The position numbers and the translations under genes are program-made. A model generated the notes under the pieces. The model did not search any database and was not told the origin of the DNA. It saw only the letters and a program-made list of their open reading frames with translations. From assembly GCA_040079935.1 (NCBI GenBank), contig JBEBJI010000029.1, forward strand, positions 1 to 23,068: a stretch of DNA of 23,068 nucleotides. The letters are read 5' to 3'. Of this stretch, positions 7,225 through 15,466 are shown piece by piece; positions within the stretch are counted from its first letter, which is position 1; the number at the start of each line of letters is the position of its first letter. The DNA comes from Methylotenera_A sp040079935. Its GTDB lineage: Bacteria; Pseudomonadota; Gammaproteobacteria; Burkholderiales; Methylophilaceae.

Positions 7225-8820
7225 CTATTCTACACCCTGACTCGCCAAATAATCCTCATAATTACCCGTGTAATCTACAATGCCATCGGGTTTTATTTCC
7301 AATATTCTAGTCGCAATTGAACTCACAAATTCGCGGTCGTGACTCACAAAGAAAAGCGTGCCTTTGTATTTATCCAGCGCGGTGTTTAGCGCTTCGATGG
7401 ATTCCATATCCATGTGGTTGGTCGGCTCATCCATCAGCAGCACATTTGTTTTGGCTAGCATGAGTTTGCCATACAGCATACGACCTTTTTCGCCACCAGA
7501 AAGCACTTTGACGGATTTTTTGGTATCCTCGCCGCCGAATAATAAGCGACCCAACATGCTGCGCACCACTTGGTCGTCATCGCCAGCCTGTCTTTGCAGT
7601 GTCATCCATTCGAATAAGTCTTCGCCTTGTTCAAATTCATATTCGTGATCTTGCGCGAAGTAGCCAATGGTGGCTTTGTCAGTCCATTTCACTTCGCCGT
7701 GTTTAGGCTGTAAGTCGCGCGCTAAGCAACGTAAAAATGTAGTTTTACCGACTCCATTTTCGCCTAAAATCGCTACTTTTTCGCCCGCTTCAAATATCAA
7801 TTCCACATCGTTAAATAATATTTTATCGAAACCGTGGCTGAGTTTTTTCAACTCTACCGCGTTGCGGTGCAGTTTTTCGCGTTCGTCGTATTCAAAACGA
7901 ATAAACGGATATTGACGACTTGATGGTTTAAATACTTCAATTTTAATTTTGTCGATTTGCTTGGCGCGGCTAGTGGCTTGTTTGGCTTTGGATGCGTTGG
8001 CCGAAAAGCGCCGCACAAAGTCTTGCAAATCCGCCACTTGTTGCTTGGCTTTGGCGTTGTCTTTGGCCTGCTGATTACGTGCGGCAATCGAAGCTTCCAT
8101 GTAATCGTCATAATTGCCTGGGTAAACCGTCAGCTTGCCGTAATCCATATCGCAAGTATGCGTACAAACCTGATTCAAAAAGTGGCGATCGTGCGAAATA
8201 ATAATCATAGTGCAATCGCGGTTATTCAACACATCTTCTAGCCAGCGAATGGTGTTGATGTCCAAGTTGTTGGTTGGCTCGTCCAGTAACAATACGTCTG
8301 GGTTGGCGAATAGCGCTTGTACCAGCAACACGCGCAATTTCCAGCCTGGTGCGACGGCTGACATTAAACCATTATGCTGCTCAATGGGAATACCCACACC
8401 CATTAATAGCTCGCCTGCGCGCGCTTCGGCGGTGTAGCCATCAAATTCTGCAAACACATGCTCCAACTCGGCTGCACGCATGTAATCGTCTTCTGTGGCT
8501 TCTAAATTAGCATAAATCGCGTCACGCTCTTGCATGGCCTTCCACATTTCTTCATGTCCCATCATCACCACATCCAGCACGCGCTGGTCTTCGTAAGCAA
8601 ATTGGTCTTGATGCAAAAATGCCATACGCTCGTGATTATCTAACGAAATGTTGCCAGCGGTAGGCTCTAGCGTACCCGCTAGAATTTTCATGTAGGTTGA
8701 TTTTCCGCAGCCATTGGCGCCAATCAGGCCATAGCGATTGCCTTCGCCAAATTTGACAGAAACGTTTTCAAACAATGGCTTAGCGCCAAACTGCATGGTG
8801 ATATTGTTGCTAATTAACAC
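7225..8820 (-). CDS. ybiT: ABC-F family ATPase YbiT
   Basis: Soluble ABC-F protein with two nucleotide-binding domains and no membrane segments. ABC-F proteins bind the ribosomal E-site region and modulate translation (family knowledge). It has 531 residues, close to E. coli YbiT (530). NBD1 has Walker A GANGCGKST, an unusual signature APGWK in place of LSGGE, and Walker B LLLDEPTNNLD. A linker rich in K, A and Q (DNAKAKQQVADLQDFVRRF) follows. NBD2 has GENGVGKTT, signature LSGGEKGRM and LLMDEPTNHMD. The APGWK signature is normal for YbiT, so it is not a defect. The start is GTG with AAGGG six bases upstream. It is the last protein gene of the collinear row that begins at guaB. Confidence 0.95.
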   Translation of the reverse strand: MLISNNITMQFGAKPLFENVSVKFGEGNRYGLIGANGCGKSTYMKILAGTLEPTAGNISLDNHERMAFLHQDQFAYEDQRVLDVVMMGHEEMWKAMQERDAIYANLEATEDDYMRAAELEHVFAEFDGYTAEARAGELLMGVGIPIEQHNGLMSAVAPGWKLRVLLVQALFANPDVLLLDEPTNNLDINTIRWLEDVLNNRDCTMIIISHDRHFLNQVCTHTCDMDYGKLTVYPGNYDDYMEASIAARNQQAKDNAKAKQQVADLQDFVRRFSANASKAKQATSRAKQIDKIKIEVFKPSSRQYPFIRFEYDEREKLHRNAVELKKLSHGFDKILFNDVELIFEAGEKVAILGENGVGKTTFLRCLARDLQPKHGEVKWTDKATIGYFAQDHEYEFEQGEDLFEWMTLQRQAGDDDQVVRSMLGRLLFGGEDTKKSVKVLSGGEKGRMLYGKLMLAKTNVLLMDEPTNHMDMESIEALNTALDKYKGTLFFVSHDREFVSSIATRILEIKPDGIVDYTGNYEDYLASQGVE

Positions 8821-8864
8821 AGAGAACCCTTAATAAGTACACTTAAAAAATTAAAATTTATTTG

Positions 8865-9467
8865 TTAGAATTTATTGCGAATCACGACATCATCAAAATC
8901 AAGCTGTCCGCCGCGTTCGCGCGCTGGCGTTAGTGCTTTTCCGACGACGACAAACATAGCGGGAACGTGGTCTGCAGGCAGGTTGATGAGTTTTGCAACT
9001 GCATCAAAATCAAAGCCGTCCATTGGGCAAGTGTCGTAACCCATTTCTTTGGCAGCAAGCATAATGGTTTGTGCCGCCATGCCGCAACTACGCATGCCTT
9101 CGTCGCGTTGCACTTGCTCATGATCTTTGTAGTAGCTGCCAATCGCAGGTATTAAATAATCTTGCACTAGTTTGGGCGCGTTTACCCAATAGCGCTCAGG
9201 TTGTTTTGCCCATGAATTCAAATCCGCCGTTAATATAATCAACAAAGAAGCTTCTTCTACTTGCGCCTGATTCCAGCTCACAGCGCGGATTTTTTGGCGC
9301 AGAACGGTATCCGTTACCACTACAAAGCGCCAGTTTTGGATGTTAAATGCGGTTGGCGAGAGCATGGCCAGTGACATCAGTTTGGCGATTTCCTGCTCCG
9401 TCATTTTGTGTTGCGGGTCGAACGCTTTCACAGAGCGGCGTTTTACAATGGCTTCGGTTACCTTCAT
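8865..9467 (-). CDS. Nitroreductase family protein (FMN-dependent)
   Basis: Predicted NAD(P)H- and FMN-dependent oxidoreductase of the nitroreductase fold, 200 residues from ATG 9467 (MKVTEAIVKRRSVKAFD). The N-terminal RRSVKAFD block and SPTAFNIQNWRFVVV match the FMN-phosphate binding region of the family (typically SPSxxNxQPW). GMAAQTIMLAAKEMGYDTCPMDGFD matches the conserved C-terminal part. The substrate cannot be told. GAGAAAG upstream favours ATG 9467 over the TTG at 9485, which overlaps the preceding gene. Only 14 bases separate it from the Gre-family gene, so co-transcription is likely. Confidence 0.88.
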   Translation of the reverse strand: MKVTEAIVKRRSVKAFDPQHKMTEQEIAKLMSLAMLSPTAFNIQNWRFVVVTDTVLRQKIRAVSWNQAQVEEASLLIILTADLNSWAKQPERYWVNAPKLVQDYLIPAIGSYYKDHEQVQRDEGMRSCGMAAQTIMLAAKEMGYDTCPMDGFDFDAVAKLINLPADHVPAMFVVVGKALTPARERGGQLDFDDVVIRNKF

Positions 9468-9481
9468 ATTTTCTTTCTCAA

Positions 9482-9976
9482 TCAATAACTTATTTTAATA
9501 ATTTCTAAGTTGGCATTGCCCGCTGGGCGTTGCCAAATAACACTTTCGCCGATTTTATGACCTATTAATGCTTTTGCCAAAGGCGATGTCCAGCTGACTT
9601 TGTTGGCTTTAATATCAGCTTCGTCTTCGCCCACAATTTCGTAACTGTGCTGTTCGCCTTCTTCGTCTTCCACCGTCACAGTAGCGCCAAACAGCGCTTG
9701 GCTAGCGCTAATATCGGGTTTGGTGACAATTGCACTCTCTAAACGCGCCGAAATATAACGTAAATCACGATTAATAATCGCCAATTTATCTAGGCTGGAA
9801 GGCTCGTCCTTATTGGCTTCCAGAGCACGTCTTGCAAGATCTAATTTTTGTGATTCTGCTTGTAAAAGTGCGTAACCATTGGTGGTAACGTAATTCGGGT
9901 GCGCACTAATCGGTCGCTCTGGCACATCGGTGCCAGCGTGCTCTAAATCATCTTCCTTTACAAATCCACGGCTCAT
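9482..9976 (-). CDS. GreA/GreB family transcription factor lacking the usual coiled-coil tip
   Basis: Cytoplasmic RNA-polymerase-binding protein of the Gre family, 164 residues. The C-terminal globular domain is recognisable: FGATVTVEDEEGEQHSYEIVGEDEAD, SPLAKALIGHKIGESVIW and PAGNANLEIIKI, matching the FKBP-like domain that docks in the polymerase secondary channel. The N-terminal part (NYVTTNGYALLQAESQKL to RDLRYISARLESAIV) can form the coiled coil. The acidic tip of active GreA/GreB (GDxSENxEY, with Asp and Glu holding the catalytic Mg) is replaced by NKDEPSSLDKLA. It also carries an unusual leader, MSRGFVKEDDLEHAGTD. ATG 9976 is preferred over TTG 9982. A function in RNA cleavage is doubtful; binding that modulates polymerase is possible. 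Confidence 0.85.
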   Translation of the reverse strand: MSRGFVKEDDLEHAGTDVPERPISAHPNYVTTNGYALLQAESQKLDLARRALEANKDEPSSLDKLAIINRDLRYISARLESAIVTKPDISASQALFGATVTVEDEEGEQHSYEIVGEDEADIKANKVSWTSPLAKALIGHKIGESVIWQRPAGNANLEIIKISY

Positions 9977-10008
9977 GAGCAACTAAGCCAGACTTATGGT
10001 TTGATGAA

Positions 10009-10461
10009 TCAATTGGGATTATCGACAAACTCAAGTGTAACGCCGCTTGCGGCAGCTAAGTCAGTCAGCGTTTTTTGCGTCTCTTTAGCGCCGATAACAA
10101 TGGCTTTTGAACCGCTAATTTTTTCTTTGTCTAGCATTAAAGCTTTGGCTAGCGTTGTTGCCGTTAGTGATTCATTTTCACCAGCCACCACCACAGTGCT
10201 GGTTTTCAGCGAAAGCGCAGATGAAATCGCCACCACTTTCCCGGTGTTCACGCCTTTTTCTACTTCACAATTGGCTAAACGCGGTGCGATAAAACCTTCT
10301 GGCGCATCAATAAAAACCAATGTATTTTTTTCAGCTGGATATTTTGCGTTGACTGCATCAAATATTTTTTGTGGTTGGCTGGCGTAGGTGTGCTTGTCTG
10401 TTGCACAACCAACTAAAGCACCAAAAGACATTATTAAACAATAAGATATAATTTTTTTCAT
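10009..10461 (-). CDS. Small predicted lipoprotein of unknown function
   Basis: 150 residues. MKKIISYCLIMSFGALVGC is a type II signal peptide with lipobox LVGC, so the mature protein (CATDKHTYASQPQ) is probably lipid-anchored in the envelope. ATG 10461 is chosen because GAGGTG lies just upstream and the signal peptide starts there. The mature part has alternating hydrophobic strands (NTLVFIDAP, KVVAISSAL, TVVVAGE, KAIVIGAKE, VTLEFVDNP) suggesting an alpha/beta fold. I do not recognise a family. It follows guaA by 48 bases and precedes the Gre-family gene by 32, so it is probably part of the same transcript. Confidence 0.85.
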   Translation of the reverse strand: MKKIISYCLIMSFGALVGCATDKHTYASQPQKIFDAVNAKYPAEKNTLVFIDAPEGFIAPRLANCEVEKGVNTGKVVAISSALSLKTSTVVVAGENESLTATTLAKALMLDKEKISGSKAIVIGAKETQKTLTDLAAASGVTLEFVDNPN

Positions 10462-10509
10462 TTCACACCTCAGCATAAAAATTAATGCGCAATTTTAACA
10501 TAGATAAAA

Positions 10510-12117
10510 TTATTCCCACTCAATAGTGGCAGGGGGTTTGCCAGAAATGTCATAGACCACACGATTAATCCCGCGCACCTCGTTGATGATACGATTGGAA
10601 ACACGACCAAGCAAATCGTAAGGCAATTCTGCCCAATGTGCAGTCATAAAATCGCTGGTAACCACGGCGCGCAAGGCGACTACGTAATCGTAAGTGCGGC
10701 CATCGCCCATCACGCCGACTGATTTTACTGGCAAAAATACCGCAAAAGCTTGGCTAGTAAGTGCGTACCAGCTTTTGCCTGTATTAGAATCAATGGTATT
10801 ACGTAATTCTTCAATAAAAATGGCATCAGCACGGCGTAATAAGTCAGCAAACTCAGTTTTTATTTCACCTAAAATACGCACACCCAAACCTGGGCCTGGG
10901 AAAGGGTGGCGATAAACCATGTCATGCGGCAGCCCAAGCGCCACACCGAGTTCGCGCACTTCGTCTTTAAATAAATCGCGTAGCGGCTCTAACAATTTTA
11001 AGCCTAAAGTTTCGGGCAAACCGCCAACATTGTGGTGACTTTTAATGGTCACAGCTTTTTTAGTTTTTGCACCACCACTTTCAATCACATCTGGGTAAAT
11101 AGTGCCTTGCGCGAGCCATTTCGCGCCTTTATGTCCGCCAGTGCCTGCTTTTAGTTTGGCCGCCTCGGCTTTAAATACTTCTACAAATTCGCGGCCAATA
11201 ATTTTGCGTTTGGCTTCTGGCTCGGAAACGCCTGCTAAATGTCCCATAAATTGTGCAGTAGCATCCACACGGATGACTTTTGCGTGCAATTTACCCACGA
11301 ACATATCCATCACCATGTCGCCTTCATTTAAGCGCAACAGACCGTGATCCACAAATACACACGTTAGTTGGTCACCCATGGCGCGGTGAATCAAAGCAGC
11401 CGCAACGCTAGAGTCTACGCCACCTGATAAGCCTAAAATCACTTCTTCATCGCCCACTTGCGCTTTGATTTTGGCGACCGCTTCAGCGATGTGATCTTTC
11501 ATCACCCAATCTGGTTTTGCTTGGCAAATTTCTAGTACAAAACGCTCTAAAATTGCTTGGCCGAGCTTGGTGTGTGTCACTTCTGGATGAAATTGTACGC
11601 CGTAAAAATGACGCGTTTCATCGGCAAATGCGGCAATTGGCGTGGTTTCGTTGCTGGCGATGATTTTGAAGTTTGGCGGCAATTCGGTGACTTTATCGCC
11701 GTGGCTCATCCAAACATCAAGCAGGCCGTGACCTTCATTATTTGTTCTATCTTGAATGTTTTCAAACAGCGCAGAATGGCCTCTGGCGCGGATTTCAGCG
11801 TAACCGAATTCACGCTTTGTGCCAGCTTCAACTTTTCCGCCAAGTTGCTGCGCCATGGTTTGCATGCCGTAGCAAATGCCTAAAACTGGAATATTTAATT
11901 CAAACACGGCTAGCGGCGCTTTGTCGGTATCTTCTTCATAAGCACTGGCATGGCTGCCGCTTAAAATAATGCCGTCAGCGCCAAAGTTTTTAACAAAATC
12001 ATTAGTTACGTCGCATGGATGAATTTCGCAATATACATGCGCTTCACGCACACGGCGGGCGATGAGCTGAGTGACTTGCGAACCGAAATCGAGAATAAGT
12101 ATTTTAGAGTGCGTCAT
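10510..12117 (-). CDS. guaA: GMP synthase (glutamine-hydrolysing)
   Basis: Converts XMP, glutamine and ATP to GMP, the last step of guanine nucleotide synthesis. It has 535 residues (E. coli 525). The class I glutamine amidotransferase domain has catalytic Cys82 in GICYGMQ and His177/Glu179 in FHPEVTHT. The ATP pyrophosphatase domain has the PP-loop SGGVDSS at 231-237 and VDHGLLR. The C-terminal dimerisation domain ends in the conserved GKPPATIEWE. Compared with E. coli it has a few extra residues near NNEGHG and before KWLAQGTIYPDV. It lies downstream of guaB with one small gene between, 39 bases after that gene's stop, and has no clear Shine-Dalgarno sequence. Confidence 0.98.
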   Translation of the reverse strand: MTHSKILILDFGSQVTQLIARRVREAHVYCEIHPCDVTNDFVKNFGADGIILSGSHASAYEEDTDKAPLAVFELNIPVLGICYGMQTMAQQLGGKVEAGTKREFGYAEIRARGHSALFENIQDRTNNEGHGLLDVWMSHGDKVTELPPNFKIIASNETTPIAAFADETRHFYGVQFHPEVTHTKLGQAILERFVLEICQAKPDWVMKDHIAEAVAKIKAQVGDEEVILGLSGGVDSSVAAALIHRAMGDQLTCVFVDHGLLRLNEGDMVMDMFVGKLHAKVIRVDATAQFMGHLAGVSEPEAKRKIIGREFVEVFKAEAAKLKAGTGGHKGAKWLAQGTIYPDVIESGGAKTKKAVTIKSHHNVGGLPETLGLKLLEPLRDLFKDEVRELGVALGLPHDMVYRHPFPGPGLGVRILGEIKTEFADLLRRADAIFIEELRNTIDSNTGKSWYALTSQAFAVFLPVKSVGVMGDGRTYDYVVALRAVVTSDFMTAHWAELPYDLLGRVSNRIINEVRGINRVVYDISGKPPATIEWE

Positions 12118-12156
12118 AAGGCGCCATTAGGAAATGGGTTAATTAAAAGGCTAAAA

Positions 12157-12897
12157 TTAATCGGAGAGGTAATATTCAACAGTCGACACAACGCGTATTT
12201 TTTTTATATAAGCGGTGCTAGAATCGCGGTCTTCAATACTGAAAGTGCCTTGACTGGCACGCTTAATTTTGCCTAACTTGCTATCTGAATCTTTGGCAAA
12301 TTTTTCTGCAGTTTGGCGTGCGTTTTTAGTGGCTTGCTCAATCATGGCGGGCTTTACATCATTTAATTTGCTATATAAATACTGTGTGCCCATGCCGTTC
12401 ATTCCGTTATCATTACCAATTGCAATACCCAGTTTTCCAAGTTCACCCAACTGGGTTCTAGCATCTTTTACTTTTTCAACTTGATTGCTATAAACCGTCA
12501 CCGTGGAGCTTGCGCTAAAGCGGAAGGCCGAATTGTTCCCACTGTCATATTCACGCGCTAACTTATCTACAATAGATGGTGCAGAAACACTCACTTCTGA
12601 GTCATTAAAGCCTTTTGATTTTAAAAACTTAATAACTTCTGCATTCTTGTCTTTGATTACATTGGATAGTTTAATCAAGTCGTTATCCGCCATATTGAAG
12701 GTAATTGGCCATATTGCGATATCCGCGTTGACCTCACGTTCGGAAAGTCCTTTGACCTCGACAGTGCGTTCCATTGCTTTCATTGTCAGGATGCTATTCG
12801 AGATAAAATAGCCCAGGCCAAGTAAACCAATAAGTAAAAGCAAACCTAAAATGGCAGACTCCTTAACAAACTGGCTTTGTTGATTGATGTTATTCAT
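12157..12897 (-). CDS. SIMPL-domain (DUF541) membrane-anchored protein
   Basis: 246 residues. An N-terminal membrane segment (about residues 13-36, SAILGLLLLIGLLGLGYFIS) is followed by a periplasmic SIMPL/DUF541 domain: TVEVKGLSEREVNADIAIWPITF at its start, FNDSEVSVSAPSIVDK, and later NARQTAEKFAKDSDSKLGKI, which is typical of the family. E. coli relatives (YggE) are linked to oxidative stress; the biochemical role is unknown. Its ATG overlaps the guaB stop by one base (TGATG), so it is translationally coupled to guaB and cotranscribed with guaA. Why an envelope protein sits inside the guanine operon is unclear. Confidence 0.9.
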   Translation of the reverse strand: MNNINQQSQFVKESAILGLLLLIGLLGLGYFISNSILTMKAMERTVEVKGLSEREVNADIAIWPITFNMADNDLIKLSNVIKDKNAEVIKFLKSKGFNDSEVSVSAPSIVDKLAREYDSGNNSAFRFSASSTVTVYSNQVEKVKDARTQLGELGKLGIAIGNDNGMNGMGTQYLYSKLNDVKPAMIEQATKNARQTAEKFAKDSDSKLGKIKRASQGTFSIEDRDSSTAYIKKIRVVSTVEYYLSD

Positions 12898-14357
12898 CAG
12901 TCAATCCTGTAGTTTGGTGCTTCTTTAGTAATTTGCACGTCATGTACGTGCGATTCGCGCATGCCCGCGCTGGTGATTTGCACAAACTCAGCTTTTTCTC
13001 GCATTTGCGTTATGTCTGCGGCACCTACATAACCCATGGAAGCGCGTAAGCCGCCCATTAACTGGTGAATCACCGCTAAGACTGAGCCTTTGTAGGGTAC
13101 GCGACCTTCGATGCCTTCCGGTACTAATTTGTCTGGATTGCCGTCAGATTCTTGGAAGTATCGATCGCTCGAACCCTTTTGCATCGCCCCAACCGAACCC
13201 ATGCCGCGGTAAGATTTGTAAGAGCGGCCTTGGAATAATTCGACTTCGCCTGGAGCCTCTTCAGTGCCCGCAAACATGCCGCCGAGCATGACAGAATACG
13301 CGCCTGCGGCGATGGCTTTTGAAATGTCGCCAGAAAAACGAATACCGCCATCTGCAATAAAAGGCACGCCAGATTTTTCTAGCGCTTTGGCAACGTTGCT
13401 AATCGCCGAAATTTGCGGCACACCAACGCCAGCGACAATTCTTGTCGTGCAGATAGAGCCTGGGCCAATGCCCACTTTAACACCGTCAGCACCAGCATCC
13501 ACCAAGGCTTTCGCGGCATCTGCCGTGGCGATATTGCCACCAATCACTTCAATTTTCGGATAGTTTTTCTTCACCCATTTCACGCGGTCCAACACGCCTT
13601 GCGAGTGGCCGTGCGCAGTATCGACCACAATTACATCCACACCTGCCGCCGCCAACGCGGCAACGCGCTCTTCCGTGCCTTCACCCACGCTCACCGCCGC
13701 GCCCACGCGCAAGCGACCTTTGCTGTCTTTACAGGCAAACGGATGGTCATGCGATTTTTGAATATCTTTGACGGTAATGAGGCCTTTCAGCACATCTTTG
13801 TCGTCAATCACCAACACGCGCTCGAGGCGATATTGGTGTAGCAAATGAATGGCCTCATCGCGCGTTGCGCCTTCGCGCACGGTGATTAACCTGTCGCGCG
13901 GCGTCATAATATTGCTGATGGCTTGGTCTAAATTGGTTTCAAAGCGCAAATCACGATTGGTCACGATGCCGACAATTTTGTTGCCGTCGACTACAGGTAA
14001 GCCAGAAATTTTGTGTTTGTGTGTGAGCGCGATCACATCACGTACCGTCATGTGTGGCGCAATGGTTACTGGGTCGTTCACCACGCCAGATTCGAAGCGT
14101 TTAACGCGCGAAACATGCGCTGCTTGTAGCGCTGCGGTCATATTTTTATGAATGACTCCTAAGCCGCCTTCTTGTGCCAGTGCAATTGCCAGAGGAGCTT
14201 CGGTGACGGTATCCATCGCGGCAGAAACCAGTGGAATGTTGAGCTTGATATTGCGGGTGAGTTGCGTACTTAAATTAACTTCACGCGGCATAACGACAGA
14301 GTGTGCGGGGACGAGTAAGACATCGTCAAAAGTAAGGGCTTGTTGCAGCAAACGCAT
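12897..14357 (-). CDS. guaB: Inosine-5'-monophosphate dehydrogenase
   Basis: Oxidises IMP to XMP with NAD, the committed step to guanine nucleotides. 486 residues, normal bacterial length. The TIM barrel begins TFDDVLLVPAHS. Two CBS domains (about 93-205, VNDPVTIAPHMTVRDVI and MTPRDRLITVREGAT) are inserted and usually bind adenine/guanine nucleotides for allosteric control. Catalytic Cys303 lies in GIGPGSICTTRIV. The mobile flap and K-loop region RYFQ is present, and KPEG-like VPEGIEGRVPYKG follows. ATG 14357 has AAGGA (14364-14368) upstream. A TATAAT box is about 27 bases from the start codon. It is the first gene of the row guaB-SIMPL-guaA. Confidence 0.98.
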   Translation of the reverse strand: MRLLQQALTFDDVLLVPAHSVVMPREVNLSTQLTRNIKLNIPLVSAAMDTVTEAPLAIALAQEGGLGVIHKNMTAALQAAHVSRVKRFESGVVNDPVTIAPHMTVRDVIALTHKHKISGLPVVDGNKIVGIVTNRDLRFETNLDQAISNIMTPRDRLITVREGATRDEAIHLLHQYRLERVLVIDDKDVLKGLITVKDIQKSHDHPFACKDSKGRLRVGAAVSVGEGTEERVAALAAAGVDVIVVDTAHGHSQGVLDRVKWVKKNYPKIEVIGGNIATADAAKALVDAGADGVKVGIGPGSICTTRIVAGVGVPQISAISNVAKALEKSGVPFIADGGIRFSGDISKAIAAGAYSVMLGGMFAGTEEAPGEVELFQGRSYKSYRGMGSVGAMQKGSSDRYFQESDGNPDKLVPEGIEGRVPYKGSVLAVIHQLMGGLRASMGYVGAADITQMREKAEFVQITSAGMRESHVHDVQITKEAPNYRID

Positions 14358-14383
14358 GTTGAATCCTTAATTTCCAAAACGCG

Positions 14384-14423
14384 ATTATACAGATTTGCAA
14401 AGCTTATTAAAAGTTGGTAAGCT
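14384..14423 (-). promoter_or_regulatory. guaB promoter with inverted repeat in the -35 region
   Basis: A perfect -10 TATAAT (14384-14389, minus strand) gives a start near 14377 and a leader of about 20 bases. No good TTGACA is found at the proper distance. Instead AGCTTA/TAAGCT, a 6-bp inverted repeat with an 11-base centre (14401-14423), covers the expected -35 region. This may be an operator for purine control, which is inference. Confidence 0.6.
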
Positions 14424-14581
14424 GAAATTTGTGGAAAAGTGATTAAAAACATGAATTAATCGCTAAAACATCAATTAATTTCTAAAATATTGCATGTTTG
14501 AGTAAACTTGATTTAGATAAGAACGTTAGTTCGCATTAATATTGGCTTAGTTGAGTCATGGTGAAATTGATAGGAGCAACA

Positions 14582-15085
14582 ATGAAATCCATATATATAC
14601 TTTTAGTTTTGATGATTTTTGGTGCATCGTCGTCGTTAAGTCATGCTGAAATTTATAAGTGGAAAGATAAGAATGGTGCGATTCGCTATTCTGATACACC
14701 GCCGCCTTCGAATGTAAAGCAAGAGGCGGTTGGTAGCAAAAAAGCGACACAGTCAACAGGTCAGCCACCGCTGGCGCCAGTTGAGTCTGCAAAGCCTGCA
14801 GCTTCTAAGGATGTTACAAAAACGCCAGTGAGCAACGAAGATGCAGCTGCCACGAAAAGACAAGCAGATGCAGAAGTGGATAAGAAAAATAAAACAGAAA
14901 AAGAAAAGCAAGAAGCCGCAAAAGCTGAAAATTGTAAAATTGCTAGAGGTAATTTAGAAAATTACACACAAGGTGGGCGTATTTACAAGATGAATGAGAA
15001 AGGTGAACGCGAGTATGTGAGCGACGCAGGTTTGGCAGAGGGGAAAGCCCAAGCGCAAAAAGATATAGAAGAAAATTGTAACTAA
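14582..15085 (+). CDS. Exported DUF4124-type protein
   Basis: 168 residues. MKSIYILLVLMIFGASSSLSHA is a Sec signal peptide with probable cleavage after SHA. The mature protein begins EIYKWKDKNGAIRYSDTPPP, the hallmark of the DUF4124 domain (a small beta-rich periplasmic module of unknown role). A charged Ala/Lys/Glu-rich linker (about 70-125) is likely a helix or disordered. The end holds a second conserved block, CKIARGNLENYTQGGRIYKMNEKGEREYVSD, with Cys near each end of it (ENCKIA and the final ENCN) that might form a disulphide. ATG 14582 is selected because TAGGAG lies seven bases upstream; the ORF is open to 14558. It is divergent from guaB and convergent with rnfH. Confidence 0.88.
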   Translation: MKSIYILLVLMIFGASSSLSHAEIYKWKDKNGAIRYSDTPPPSNVKQEAVGSKKATQSTGQPPLAPVESAKPAASKDVTKTPVSNEDAAATKRQADAEVDKKNKTEKEKQEAAKAENCKIARGNLENYTQGGRIYKMNEKGEREYVSDAGLAEGKAQAQKDIEENCN

Positions 15086-15105
15086 ATTTTTTGCGGTTTC
15101 AACCC

Positions 15106-15155
15106 AAAAGCGGTGCATTTTCACCGTCTTTTTGTGAGTATGCGCCAATGGCGCA
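15106..15155 (+). terminator. Terminator region between DUF4124 gene and rnfH
   Basis: CGGTG (15111-15115) and CACCG (15122-15126) form a stem followed by TCTTTTT on the plus strand and, on the minus strand, by CTTTT, so it can serve both convergent genes. A second perfect stem, TGCGCC-AAT-GGCGCA (15141-15155), lies next to it without a T-run. Confidence 0.65.
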
Positions 15156-15169
15156 TTGCATGTGTGAAG

Positions 15170-15466
15170 CTATTTCATGACCTTTCCTTCTTCAGCACGC
15201 TGTTTGCGCGCTTCTTTTGGGTCGGCGATAAGCGGGCGATAAATCTCAATTCTATCTAAATTACGTAATGGCGCATCCAGCTTACTCAGCTTGCCAAAAA
15301 TGCCAATTTGATTCACATTTAAATCAATTTCGGGAAATTTATTTAAAATACCAGACACTCTGATAGCCGCTTCCGCATTGGCTTCTGGTGGCATCGAAAT
15401 TGGAATAATCAGTTGCTCTTTTGGCAACGCATAAGCTACTTCCACCATAATTTGTTGATCGCTCAA
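15170..15466 (-). CDS. rnfH: RnfH/RatB family (UPF0125) small protein
   Basis: 98 residues with a ubiquitin-like beta-grasp pattern typical of the RnfH family: MVEVAYALPKEQLIIPISMP at the start, IDLNVNQIGIFGKLSKLDAPLRNLDRIEIYRPLIADPKEARKQRA at the end. The IYRPL-DPKxxRRxRA ending is diagnostic. The function is poorly known; the gene nearly always accompanies ratA. The start is TTG (15466), overlapping the ratA stop by three bases, with AAGGA suitably placed inside the ratA end. Calling the pair a toxin-antitoxin system rests on E. coli RatAB and is disputed. Confidence 0.9.
   Translation of the reverse strand: MSDQQIMVEVAYALPKEQLIIPISMPPEANAEAAIRVSGILNKFPEIDLNVNQIGIFGKLSKLDAPLRNLDRIEIYRPLIADPKEARKQRAEEGKVMK

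Noticed and set aside
7225..8820. Defective first ABC signature (APGWK) in the ABC-F protein
   Set aside because: This replacement is characteristic of YbiT orthologues and not a sign of decay.
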